From Bacteroidales bacterium (lineage in GTDB: Bacteria > Bacteroidota > Bacteroidia > Bacteroidales > CG2-30-32-10), in NCBI GenBank assembly GCA_035353855.1, contig DAOQAK010000028.1, forward strand, positions 1-50,193: DNA of 50,193 nt, given 5' to 3'. Within the stretch, counting starts at the first letter, position 1. Each line of letters opens with the position of its first letter. The translations under genes were made by a program, and so were the position numbers. Shown here one piece after another: positions 16,101-23,444 of this stretch. The notes below the pieces were generated by a model. That model made no database searches and had not been told where the DNA came from. It saw only the letters and a list, made by a program, of their open reading frames with translations.

Positions 16101-18780
16101 AACAAGAACTTACTGTTACACCTGTTGTACCAGAACAACCCGTTGCATCCACAGTAAATGTAATTGTAGAAGAACCTGCCGAAACCCCTGTTACAACTCC
16201 GCCGCTACTTATTGTTGCTACTCCTGTATTACTGCTACTCCATGTTCCGGGAGTTATACTTCCTGTCAAAGTTGTTGTACCTCCAACTACAACCGATGTT
16301 GTTCCGCTTATTGTAGGATTTGAATTTACTGTTCCGGTTGAAGAAACAGCAGTACTCCAACATGTTCCATTATAAGCCCTAACATACATAGTATATGTTC
16401 CTGCTGCTGTAGAAGATGTGTATGTAGATGCAGAATTAAGCGCAGTTGAAGTCTCAGTTGCAGAATTTTCCCAATAACATGTACAACTTGCAGGACATGT
16501 ACCTTGAGTAAACGTAACACCTGTCCCTTCACATTTTGGAGAATTGCTTGTAATAGAACCAGGTGATGAAGGAGCACTTATAACTGTAATTGTTGCATCT
16601 GCATATGAATCAGTACAAGGCGAATTACTTATTGTCCATCTTACCACGTAACTTCCTGCACCACCGCTTGGAGTAAATGTTGTATTATAAGTGGAAGTAC
16701 TTGCAAATTGTGATGATGAAGTACTTGGCCCGCTTTGAACAGTCCATGTGCCAGTTCCCGCCGTGGGATTATTTCCCGATAGGGTTCCGCTTGCCCCATC
16801 ACAAATAGTTTGCGCTGAACCATTGGTTGCAGTGGTTGGAGTAGCTGTTATTGTTACCGCACCTGATACATCACTTGTAATAGTACAACCTTCCGAATTA
16901 GTTACTACAACATAATAATATAATGTTCCATCGGTTGTTGTAGGCGGAGTATATGAATTACTGTTTGTACCAACTGTAGTTCCACCTGAATTTGATGCTG
17001 TTGAATTTTTATACCATTGATATGTGCTTATTGAGCCACTTCCTGCTGTAGCACTAACTGTGAGCGCACTCGCTGTAGCCCCATGACAATATGTTACAGG
17101 TGTTGTAGCCGGGGCAGTACATGTTGGATTAGTGCAAGACGGACAATATGTTAAGCTTATATAATCAACGGCAGGGTATGCATTTGGAGCAACTCCATTA
17201 TTGACAAATGTAAATACCAATCTTACTGTTGTTCCTGCCAATGAAGTTAAATCGATTGGTGTTATTGCAGTATAGTTTGCATATGTATTTGAAGTATTCT
17301 CATATTTCATTGTAAAACCAGTCCCGCCAGATGTTCCATATGTAGGAGTATTCGAAGTTGTTGTTGTATAAACTCTGAAATAATCATTTCCATTATCGGC
17401 AACAGGATATTTTAAATAGAATGATAGAGATACATTTGTTGCACCAGTAGGGATAGCAATGTCTCTATAAAAATGCACAACTCTTAAAGTAGTGCTACCA
17501 GTATAACCAGTTGACGTTGGTCCAAAAAAAGCAGCTTTTCCACCTGTTGCTCCGGTACACCCAGCAGCTGTTCCAACATACCATGTAGGACCTGTAGATC
17601 CAACAACTGTCCATCCATTTGCTGCAAAAGTAGATGTAGCATTTTCAAAACCGCCAACACCAGTTGGATCAAGTAATGTAGTGGGGGAAGAGCAGGTAAT
17701 GGTTTGTGTCCCCCCAGCTGTAGTTGAGCCCGATTTTGAAGCCGAACTAAAAGTAAAATTACTAGTTGTAAGAGCGCTAATATTAATATTTTTTCCAATA
17801 GTAGCACCACTTGCAACATCGGCTGTAATAAAAATATATCCAGTGGAACCACTGCTAATAGCCTGCGATGTAAAAGACGGAAAGGTTTTAGCACCGGCTG
17901 TTCCCGGAGTGGTATATGTACTTAATGTTGCGTCGCCAGCATCAAGTGTAGCATCAGTTGAATAACGGACTTTAATATTAGTAATATCAGCCGAAACGTA
18001 ATTACCTGCAGTAGTACATGTCATTCCTGTAAGTGTAGCACTTCCTCCTGTAACAGCTAAAGCTGATTTATGTAAAACAACAGCACTAGTTCCTGCTACC
18101 ACAGAAGCCGCTGTTACCTGTGTGCCATTATCTGATAAAGCAATAGAAGGACCTGAAGAACTTGTTGTTCCTGATATCACAACTGATTTATTTCTAAAAA
18201 GTGAAATACTTTCATAAGAATGATAACCATAAACCCTTAATGTAAGTGTACCACCATCAGCAACTAATATACTTAAATCACTACTAATTGTTGTTTGAGT
18301 CAAAGTGTTTGTAACATTAATTGTACTACCTGCCTGAGTAAATGAAGCACCATCAAGAGAATAATAAACATCGGCATACATTGTCCATGTAGCCGTACTT
18401 GTACTAGTATATAACGATATACTTGTTACAGTTAAATCATAACCACTAGAAGGAGATATTGTATATTCAAAGTAATCTGTAAAATCTTTCGAAGAACTAT
18501 TAGTCCAGCTATTTGCATACATCCCATTTGATCCATAATTAATTGTTCCGATCCCAGTTCCACCAGTAGCATTTGTAGCAGTTACACTTCCGGAAGTTGA
18601 CACTGGAGCATTACTAGTTAAAGCCCAAGTTGCAGATGCAGCCTGTCCAAACCCAACATTACTAATTGCAAACATTTGCAAAGTAACAAGGGTGATAGCT
18701 ATAAGCTTTGTTTTAGTTTTCCCCAACATAGGCATGTTGAGTAGAAACTTCAAATAACGAATGGGAGTATATGTTTTCAT
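13174..18780 (-). CDS. Giant Ser/Thr-rich cell-surface protein with Ig-like, FN3 and T9SS domains
   Basis: 1868 residues. A long N-terminal signal (cleavage near residue 46, GFGQ) is preceded by a basic 25-residue extension. Beta domains follow: a jelly-roll/MAM-like region near 375-560 (GGFENATSTFAANGWTVVG), Ig/PKD-like modules near 560-820, a bacterial Ig-2 domain near 823-888 (WSSSNTGVATISSGGVVTGV), and a fibronectin type III domain near 890-990. Residues 1100-1320 contain many 'N-Y-G-T-I' units, suggesting a beta-helix. A PVELLSFNAV module near 1678 precedes the C-terminal T9SS-type sorting domain, which ends in a Lys-rich strand (QKIVLN). The pattern fits a surface adhesin or matrix protein; no enzymatic motif is visible. 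It stands alone between a promoter and a terminator. Confidence 0.82.
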   Translation of the reverse strand: MKTYTPIRYLKFLLNMPMLGKTKTKLIAITLVTLQMFAISNVGFGQAASATWALTSNAPVSTSGSVTATNATGGTGIGTINYGSNGMYANSWTNSSSKDFTDYFEYTISPSSGYDLTVTSISLYTSTSTATWTMYADVYYSLDGASFTQAGSTINVTNTLTQTTISSDLSILVADGGTLTLRVYGYHSYESISLFRNKSVVISGTTSSSGPSIALSDNGTQVTAASVVAGTSAVVLHKSALAVTGGSATLTGMTCTTAGNYVSADITNIKVRYSTDATLDAGDATLSTYTTPGTAGAKTFPSFTSQAISSGSTGYIFITADVASGATIGKNINISALTTSNFTFSSASKSGSTTAGGTQTITCSSPTTLLDPTGVGGFENATSTFAANGWTVVGSTGPTWYVGTAAGCTGATGGKAAFFGPTSTGYTGSTTLRVVHFYRDIAIPTGATNVSLSFYLKYPVADNGNDYFRVYTTTTSNTPTYGTSGGTGFTMKYENTSNTYANYTAITPIDLTSLAGTTVRLVFTFVNNGVAPNAYPAVDYISLTYCPSCTNPTCTAPATTPVTYCHGATASALTVSATAGSGSISTYQWYKNSTASNSGGTTVGTNSNSYTPPTTTDGTLYYYVVVTNSEGCTITSDVSGAVTITATPTTATNGSAQTICDGASGTLSGNNPTAGTGTWTVQSGPSTSSSQFASTSTYNTTFTPSGGAGSYVVRWTISNSPCTDSYADATITVISAPSSPGSITSNSPKCEGTGVTFTQGTCPASCTCYWENSATETSTALNSASTYTSSTAAGTYTMYVRAYNGTCWSTAVSSTGTVNSNPTISGTTSVVVGGTTTLTGSITPGTWSSSNTGVATISSGGVVTGVSAGSSTITFTVDATGCSGTTGVTVSSCSTPTNLTSSSVTQTSAVITWTAASPAPSSGYNIYYSTSSSAPTGGTTPSASVGAGITTYTIGGLTPGQIYYVWVRSNCGSSAYSSWTSSINFTCTSCGGGSYYYYRSISSGNWSISSTGTWERSSDGSSWSGTSTTPTSSNCCCARIQSGHTITLNADITAPNTIVDANGTLAISNNAITYGNGYVVTNNGTITVSVGGSQVSAWDNKGLVINGTGTLINNGTITINTGGTLTLSSTASGAKIINYGTIDNYGGSFSKISECIYLYIAIYGGINIQDKTLSSTVTNYGTITNHPPSISSGHYYYASSGNYYFRGYAAFYNLDNYGTIANGSVVTTKCNFGIIDLIGHSGIFNNYSGGTVNNYSVLFIGVDGVTCYSSTYNNYGTHNDYSETAIDYGSTFNNKSGANFNIKSTGSLALQEVAACGISRGTNDGTITNSSTNNDDYEVGMYIDGSSSFTNNNIIYDEGKIYNDGTFTNTTASQFIYRQTSGSITGTNTLEYKGNALLKYNGTDAQTTSKYEFPLSTSYSPSYVEIDNSSGASKGVTLHDNRTINYNTGNPPSNGVPYLTLTNGAFKLNSYTLTIESSSSSAIARNGTTQTGYIVSETLNNGSSTSSATPTNTCTSRIQWNDLGTSASEYTLPFGTTGGTYIPLKVNVTSTATGANGYFTAAIYHTSTSNYPYPSYPETVTNMNNKYGDNSSNAVDRFYLTSFSGYSSNPTVTYTFSYDGSNDLNGITESSLYAQYWDNSSSQWKRSGTGTADPANNQVNSVSGNNVSRDWVLSNSNNPLPVELLSFNAVCRNSKVFLSWTTASEINNDYFKIERSKDIDLWEYITTVNGSGNSNTPKNYYAIDDMPYSETIKGLESSYYRLIQVDYDGKSKNYGPVKVGCVNDDEENTFTAYVGENKNIIVKFEAHGEQDYSVYLFDNQGQKLINIDDISYEGTNQLTLNTSTFSEGIYVIYYKKGEKIITQKIVLN

Positions 18781-18859
18781 AATTGTATGTTTTTCATTTA
18801 CAGCTATAAGTATAAACCATACTTTCTGTCATTTTTGATGGTCCACATCTTATTGTATA

Positions 18860-18890
18860 CAAATATATAATAAAATATGGCAACAATCAA
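18860..18890 (-). promoter_or_regulatory. Promoter of the giant T9SS protein gene
   Basis: On the minus strand a TATATTTG -7 box (18867-18860) and a TTG -33 element (18890-18888) are separated by 20 nt, matching the Bacteroidota consensus. The predicted leader is about 70 nt. Confidence 0.65.
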
Positions 18891-19010
18891 TACGTATTTA
18901 CACTTAGACAAATTTGGTAATTTAAGACATATAAAGGCACATAAGAGTAGTAAATATCTGCATGGATAAGATAGCAATAATTACCAAAGTGCATATAAAT
19001 CGATATTTTC

Positions 19011-19034
19011 AGATATGCAATATCATGCATATCT
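19011..19034. repeat. Perfect 9-bp inverted repeat
   Basis: Arms AGATATGCA and TGCATATCT flank ATATCA. There is no T tract on either side, so it is not an obvious terminator. It could be an operator or a cruciform-forming sequence. Confidence 0.6.
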
Positions 19035-19221
19035 ATATATTCAATTTATACCATAAGAGTAAAATATATATATTTTCAGTAATTAACTATTATTTATATA
19101 ATATTTAATATCATTTAGTTACATGTTAATAAAAAGTTTGTGATTTGTTAATATTTTTTTTATTATTCAGAAAAAATTCTGCTCTTTTAAAGTATTTAAG
19201 AAGAGCTATTCAAATTATAAA

Positions 19222-19229
19222 TACTTTTG
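19222..19229 (+). promoter_or_regulatory. -7 box for the acyltransferase gene; decides the start codon
   Basis: TACTTTTG matches TAnnTTTG. Transcription would begin near 19236, just before ATG 19241, so an in-frame TTG at 19145 cannot be the start for this transcript. Confidence 0.5.
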
Positions 19230-19240
19230 CAGAATATATT

Positions 19241-19804
19241 ATGAGAATAATTTCTGCAATACTTCTTTGGGTCAGCGGATGGAAAATAAAAGGTTCATTC
19301 CCGGCTGACATTAAAAAATGTGTTATTATTTCTGCTCCGCATACATCGGGATGGGATTTTTTTTATGGCCGCATTGGCACATACTACCTGCGGGTAACCC
19401 ATCTTAAATTCATGATTAAAAAAGAAATGTTTAAATTCCCTCTTGGTGGATTACTAAAGGCTTTAGGCGCAATTCCTGTCGATCGCAAAGCCAATAACAA
19501 CACCATCATTGCTATTGATAAAATGTTTAATGAAAACGAAAATTTCAGGTTAATCATTACTCCTGAAGGTACCCGAAAATTAAATAAAAACTGGAAAAAA
19601 GGTTTTTACCATATTGCACTTTCAGCCAAAGTTCCTATAGTAATGAGTTATGTTGATTACAGGAAAAAAGAAGGAGGCATAGGACCTGTGCTCTATCCTA
19701 CCGGTAACTATGAAGAAGATTTTAAAATAATCACCGATTTTTACAAAACCAAAACAGCCAAATATCCTGAAAATTATAACCTTTCGCCTCAACACCAAAA
19801 GTAA
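19241..19804 (+). CDS. PlsC-like lysophospholipid acyltransferase
   Basis: 187 residues from ATG 19241; the frame stays open upstream to a TTG at 19145, but family length and the promoter box favour the ATG. The acyltransferase block I motif is HTSGWD (His34, Asp39, the H-x4-D pair). FPLGGLLKALGAIPVDRK near 66-83 is block II-like, and PEGTR near 108-112 is block III. An N-terminal hydrophobic segment (residues 3-11) likely anchors it to the inner membrane. Enzymes of this type move an acyl chain onto lysophosphatidic acid or a related acceptor; the precise acceptor is not readable. It is shorter than classical PlsC (about 240) and matches the short Bacteroidota form. It is flanked by long intergenic regions and appears monocistronic. 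Confidence 0.85.
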   Translation: MRIISAILLWVSGWKIKGSFPADIKKCVIISAPHTSGWDFFYGRIGTYYLRVTHLKFMIKKEMFKFPLGGLLKALGAIPVDRKANNNTIIAIDKMFNENENFRLIITPEGTRKLNKNWKKGFYHIALSAKVPIVMSYVDYRKKEGGIGPVLYPTGNYEEDFKIITDFYKTKTAKYPENYNLSPQHQK

Positions 19805-19949
19805 TTTCAGATTTACGAATTGCAATAAATCATGTAAATAGTTTATTGTTATTTATTAAATGTGATTAAGCAAATATACCGTCCGCCTTCATTGTAGAGC
19901 TAATGAGGCTGGTAGTCACTACACTTATCAACTAAAAACTTTTTAACTA

Positions 19950-20022
19950 AAGCGGTAGTGCCGATGGCACATTTGATCATGTTATTGTTTCATTGTACCA
20001 AGCGGTTGTCCTTACAGGACAA
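19950..20022 (+). repeat. Pair of REP-like palindromic units
   Basis: Unit 1: AAGCGGTA followed by the hairpin GTGCC-GAT-GGCAC (19958-19970). Unit 2: AAGCGG followed by TTGTCC-TTACA-GGACAA (20006-20022). Both share the leader AAGCGGT in the same orientation, about 50 bp apart. This is the layout of repetitive extragenic palindromes, but copy number elsewhere in the genome is unknown. Confidence 0.5.
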
Positions 20023-20240
20023 ACAATAGCAATCAAAATATTAGAGAAATATATTATTTATCAAAAGTATTTAAATCTACTTTTTATTTTCCCGAACTCT
20101 GGATAAAAATTTTTCAATAACCTTTATCACAAAAAACTTAAAACTCTTTACCGGACTAGCAGCCAAGCCCATCAACTATTTACATAAATTTCTTATTGAA
20201 GTAATGTGGTAAAAAATAAAAACGATTTCATAATAAATTA

Positions 20241-20268
20241 AAAAAGGGACTCGTTTCCGAATCCCTTT
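20241..20268 (-). terminator. Terminator of M16 peptidase gene 1
   Basis: A 7-bp stem (20243-20249 with 20262-20268) is extended by an inner TCG/CGA pairing around a TTTC loop. On the minus strand it ends in a T run. It lies 21 bases beyond the stop codon. Confidence 0.85.
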
Positions 20269-20289
20269 AAAATTTTCTATGCTTCAATA

Positions 20290-23205
20290 TTAATAGCCAA
20301 AAATATCTTCTAATTTGAGGTATTCAATTTTACCATATTTTTCAAGGGTTTTAACATCTAAACTATCTTTCTTTCCTATAACAAGAATTGTATATTTTTT
20401 ATCTTTTAAATATTTCTGCTGGAATGCAAGTAAATCGGCAAATTTCATTTCAGGAACTTTTGCAAAAACATCTTTTCTTATATCATAAGTTATACCCATA
20501 CGTTTTGCATTGTCGTAATTGAAAAGCACATTCGCTTTGGTAATGCGTTCGGTGCGGATTTTATTTATTATTGCATCTTTTGCGGCATTAAAACTTTTTT
20601 CCGATTCGGGCATATTGTTAATTACATCAAACATGGCTTTCATGGCTTCGGGCAATTTGTCGTTTTGTGTACCGATGAAAGTATAGATATAATGATTCCT
20701 GTCGATTCTTGCCGGATTTGTATATACTGCGTATGAGCTATATGCAAGTGCTTTCGATTCGCGAATTTCCTGGAATACCACTGAGTTCATTCCGGCTCCG
20801 AAATATTCATTAAACACGCGGATTGCAGGAATATTTGCTTTATCAAATTTTTCCGATTTTGATAGCATGATTATTTCTACCTGCTTCATATCATAATCAA
20901 CAACGTATACTTTATTTTCGGTATTTGCTAATTGTTCATATTTTGTTTCTGTTGGAACTGGCAAAAGTTTTGCCGGAGTTTTATGATATTTTTCAAGATA
21001 AAATGCAACTGAATCGGAAGGCATAGAACCATAATACAGAACATGATGTTCATACGAATTCAGCTTGTGAATAATATCGGTAAGCTCTGATGCTTTTAAG
21101 GCTTTCAGTTCGGTTTCCGATAAAATATTCGTGTATGGATTTTTTGCGCCATAAGTTCCATAGTTATACATTGCACTCCAAAGAATTTCATCTTTTGAAA
21201 GTTTGTTATCGGCACGTTGTTTTAAAATATCGGCAGCCATGTTATCCCATGTTTCCTGGTCGGGCTGTGCATCGGCAAGAAGTTTCTCAAACAACTGCAA
21301 ACCTTTCACGAAATTTTCGGTAAGACCGGTTAGACTTACGTAAACCTTATCTTCAGAAGAAAATACATTAAACGAACATCCTGTTTTATATAATTCTTCC
21401 TGAACTTGAGCAGGTGTAAGGTCTTTTGTTCCTAAGTATGAAAGATAATCAACAGCTAGTCCGAGTTTTTTATCATGATTGTTTCCCATTTCGAAAACAT
21501 AATAAATATCGAAAGTTTTATTTTCGGTATTGGCATTATATAAAATCTGTACCTGTCCGTTTTTAATTTGAGTTTTCTTTATATCATCATAATTCAGGAA
21601 AACAGGTTCAACTAATTTGGGTTCGCGTGCTAAAATATTTTTTACAAAATCGGATTGCACATCGCGGTTTATAGTAACTGGAGTAAGTTCGGGCTTGATC
21701 ACTTTTTTTACATCCTTTTGTTCGCCTGTTCTTTTATAAACTACAACATAATTATTTTTATAATTTTTATTTGCGAAATCAATAATATCCTGTTTTGTAA
21801 TTTTTGATAAACGGTCCATACGATTTACTTCATCTTTCCATGGAATATCTGATGTAAAAGACCCTACCATTGCAAAAGCGCGCGACATATTACTTCCTTC
21901 CGATTTAATTTCAGCTAATTTCATATCATTAATAATTGCAGGTAATAACCAATCGGGAAATTCGCCTTTTTTCACAAGTTCAATTTGTGATAATAATAAA
22001 TCTTTTACCTCTTCTAACTTCTGTCCTTCTTTGGGATTGCCCCAGAAAACATGCATACTGTAATCTTTCATTACATCAGCATAAGTTCCGGAAGACAGAA
22101 CTTTTTGTTCCTGGTTTAAGTTTAAATCGATAAGTCCGGCTACGCTATTCGAAAGTATCATATCGGTAAGTGCAAGCAAATCGGCATCTTTAGTTGCAGC
22201 GCCACCAAAGCGGAAAGCAACCATCATCGATTCTGCATTTGGGCCAATAGCTTCTTTTACAATAGGCGCTTTGATTTCATCCTCAACTGGAGGAATGAAA
22301 GGTTTTACTTCTTTTTTGGGAAGTTTGCCAAAGGTTGCATCAATAAGCTTTATGGTTTCATCGGGATCGAAATCACCGCTGATACAAATAGCCATGTTGT
22401 TAGGAACATATTTTTCATTATAATATTCACGCAATGATTTCAGTGAAGGATTTTTCAGATGTTCTACAGTACCTATTGTTGTTTGCGTTCCGTAAGTATG
22501 CTTTTGAAAAATTCCTGAAGTTAGCGAATCCCAGGCTTTTTCATCATCATTATCAAGGCTCATATTTTTTTCTTCATACACAGTTTCCAGTTCGGTATGG
22601 AATAAACGAAAAACCGGATGTCTGAATCGTTCTGTTTCTATCGAAAGCCATGTTTCAAGCTGATTTGAAGGGATGTCGTTAATATACACTGTTTGTTCAA
22701 CTGAGGTATAAGCATTGGTACCTTTGGCTCCAATAGCAGCCAGCATTTTGTCATATTCGTTTGCTATAGCAAATTTTGCTGCAATACCGGAAATACTATC
22801 GATTTTATGATATGTTTTTTTACGAAGAACGGTATCGGCAATTTTTTTATACACTTCAAAAAGGCTGTCAATCTTATCGAGCTGAACTTTTTCGGAAGCG
22901 TAATCCTGTGTTCCGAACTTATCTGTTCCTTTGAACATCATATGTTCAAGGTAATGCGATAACCCGGTATTATCATGAGGATCATTTTTACTTCCGGTTT
23001 TTACAGCTATAGCTGTTTGAATACGAGGAGCATCTTTGTATACCGACATATACACTTTCAATCCATTGTCAAGTGTATATATTCGTGCTTTCATCGGATC
23101 GTTGGGAACCGATTCGTAAGTGTAGGTCTTCTGGCTTCTTGCAGGCAGAACGAATACCAGTATCAACATTGTGATAACTGACAGATAAAATAATTTTGTT
23201 TTCAT
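20290..23205 (-). CDS. M16 family zinc metallopeptidase (paralogue 1)
   Basis: 971 residues, full length for the two-half 'pitrilysin/insulinase' type. The signal peptide covers residues 1-25 (ARSQ). The inverted zinc motif is H84-Y-L-E87-H88, and the distal metal-ligand Glu lies in ETVYEEKNM (Glu211/212). Active N-half and inactive C-half M16 domains are both present; the end motif LEDIFGY is shared with paralogue 2. It is predicted periplasmic or outer-membrane associated, degrading peptides. It is clearly a duplicate of the next gene upstream (same signal peptide, same HxxEH position, same C-terminus). Upstream, minus-strand TACTTTTA (23232-23225) resembles a -7 box and is also present before paralogue 2. 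Confidence 0.92.
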   Translation of the reverse strand: MKTKLFYLSVITMLILVFVLPARSQKTYTYESVPNDPMKARIYTLDNGLKVYMSVYKDAPRIQTAIAVKTGSKNDPHDNTGLSHYLEHMMFKGTDKFGTQDYASEKVQLDKIDSLFEVYKKIADTVLRKKTYHKIDSISGIAAKFAIANEYDKMLAAIGAKGTNAYTSVEQTVYINDIPSNQLETWLSIETERFRHPVFRLFHTELETVYEEKNMSLDNDDEKAWDSLTSGIFQKHTYGTQTTIGTVEHLKNPSLKSLREYYNEKYVPNNMAICISGDFDPDETIKLIDATFGKLPKKEVKPFIPPVEDEIKAPIVKEAIGPNAESMMVAFRFGGAATKDADLLALTDMILSNSVAGLIDLNLNQEQKVLSSGTYADVMKDYSMHVFWGNPKEGQKLEEVKDLLLSQIELVKKGEFPDWLLPAIINDMKLAEIKSEGSNMSRAFAMVGSFTSDIPWKDEVNRMDRLSKITKQDIIDFANKNYKNNYVVVYKRTGEQKDVKKVIKPELTPVTINRDVQSDFVKNILAREPKLVEPVFLNYDDIKKTQIKNGQVQILYNANTENKTFDIYYVFEMGNNHDKKLGLAVDYLSYLGTKDLTPAQVQEELYKTGCSFNVFSSEDKVYVSLTGLTENFVKGLQLFEKLLADAQPDQETWDNMAADILKQRADNKLSKDEILWSAMYNYGTYGAKNPYTNILSETELKALKASELTDIIHKLNSYEHHVLYYGSMPSDSVAFYLEKYHKTPAKLLPVPTETKYEQLANTENKVYVVDYDMKQVEIIMLSKSEKFDKANIPAIRVFNEYFGAGMNSVVFQEIRESKALAYSSYAVYTNPARIDRNHYIYTFIGTQNDKLPEAMKAMFDVINNMPESEKSFNAAKDAIINKIRTERITKANVLFNYDNAKRMGITYDIRKDVFAKVPEMKFADLLAFQQKYLKDKKYTILVIGKKDSLDVKTLEKYGKIEYLKLEDIFGY

Positions 23206-23257
23206 TTTTTTGTATTTGAGGCATTAAAAGTAGAAATTTTTTAATTTCAAAAAATAT

Positions 23258-23355
23258 TATACCGACAGAAAAGGTTTGCAAAAATATTTTTTGTTTTCTG
23301 TACGGTATAACTCGTTCTAAACAGTTTTGCCTTTGCAAACCTGATAAGAACGAGT
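23258..23355. repeat. Two adjacent hairpins with complementary loops (possible kissing or pseudoknot element)
   Basis: Hairpin 1: 23258-23272 pairs with 23294-23309 (15 bp, one bulge). Hairpin 2: 23310-23318 pairs with 23347-23355 (9 bp). An 11-base segment at the loop of hairpin 1 (AGGTTTGCAAA, 23272-23282) is exactly complementary to one in the loop of hairpin 2 (23332-23342). It lies between two M16 genes, beyond the terminator of one and upstream of the other. Confidence 0.75.
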
Positions 23356-23360
23356 ATAAA

Positions 23361-23390
23361 ATTAGAAAAAGCTGAAAAATTCAGCCTTTT
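23361..23390 (-). terminator. Terminator of M16 peptidase gene 2
   Basis: Minus-strand stem GCTGAA-TTT-TTCAGC (23385-23371), with flanking A and T runs, followed by more T. It lies about 55 bases beyond the stop codon. Confidence 0.75.
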
Positions 23391-23444
23391 CAATGATATT
23401 AAAATTTAAAATATTGGATTGCTTATATACAAAGCCTTCCAGCA

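Larger units (their letters stand above)
18781..19240. other. AT-rich divergent intergenic region
   Basis: 460 bases between the giant protein gene and the acyltransferase start. It holds the giant gene's promoter (18860-18890), a perfect 9-bp inverted repeat with a 6-nt spacer (19011-19019 with 19026-19034), and the acyltransferase promoter box. No small coding frame looks convincing. Confidence 0.7.
19805..20289. other. 485-base intergenic region with REP-like hairpins
   Basis: No coding frame is evident. It contains two hairpin units each preceded by AAGCGGT (19950-19970 and 20000-20022), a small GTAG/CTAC hairpin at 19912-19922, and at its right end the terminator of the adjacent M16 gene. 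Confidence 0.65.

Noticed and set aside
14800..17100. Repetitive DNA suggestive of a CRISPR or tandem array
   Set aside because: The repetition comes from Ser/Thr/Gly codons and NYGTI protein repeats in one uninterrupted reading frame; there are no regular direct repeats with unique spacers.
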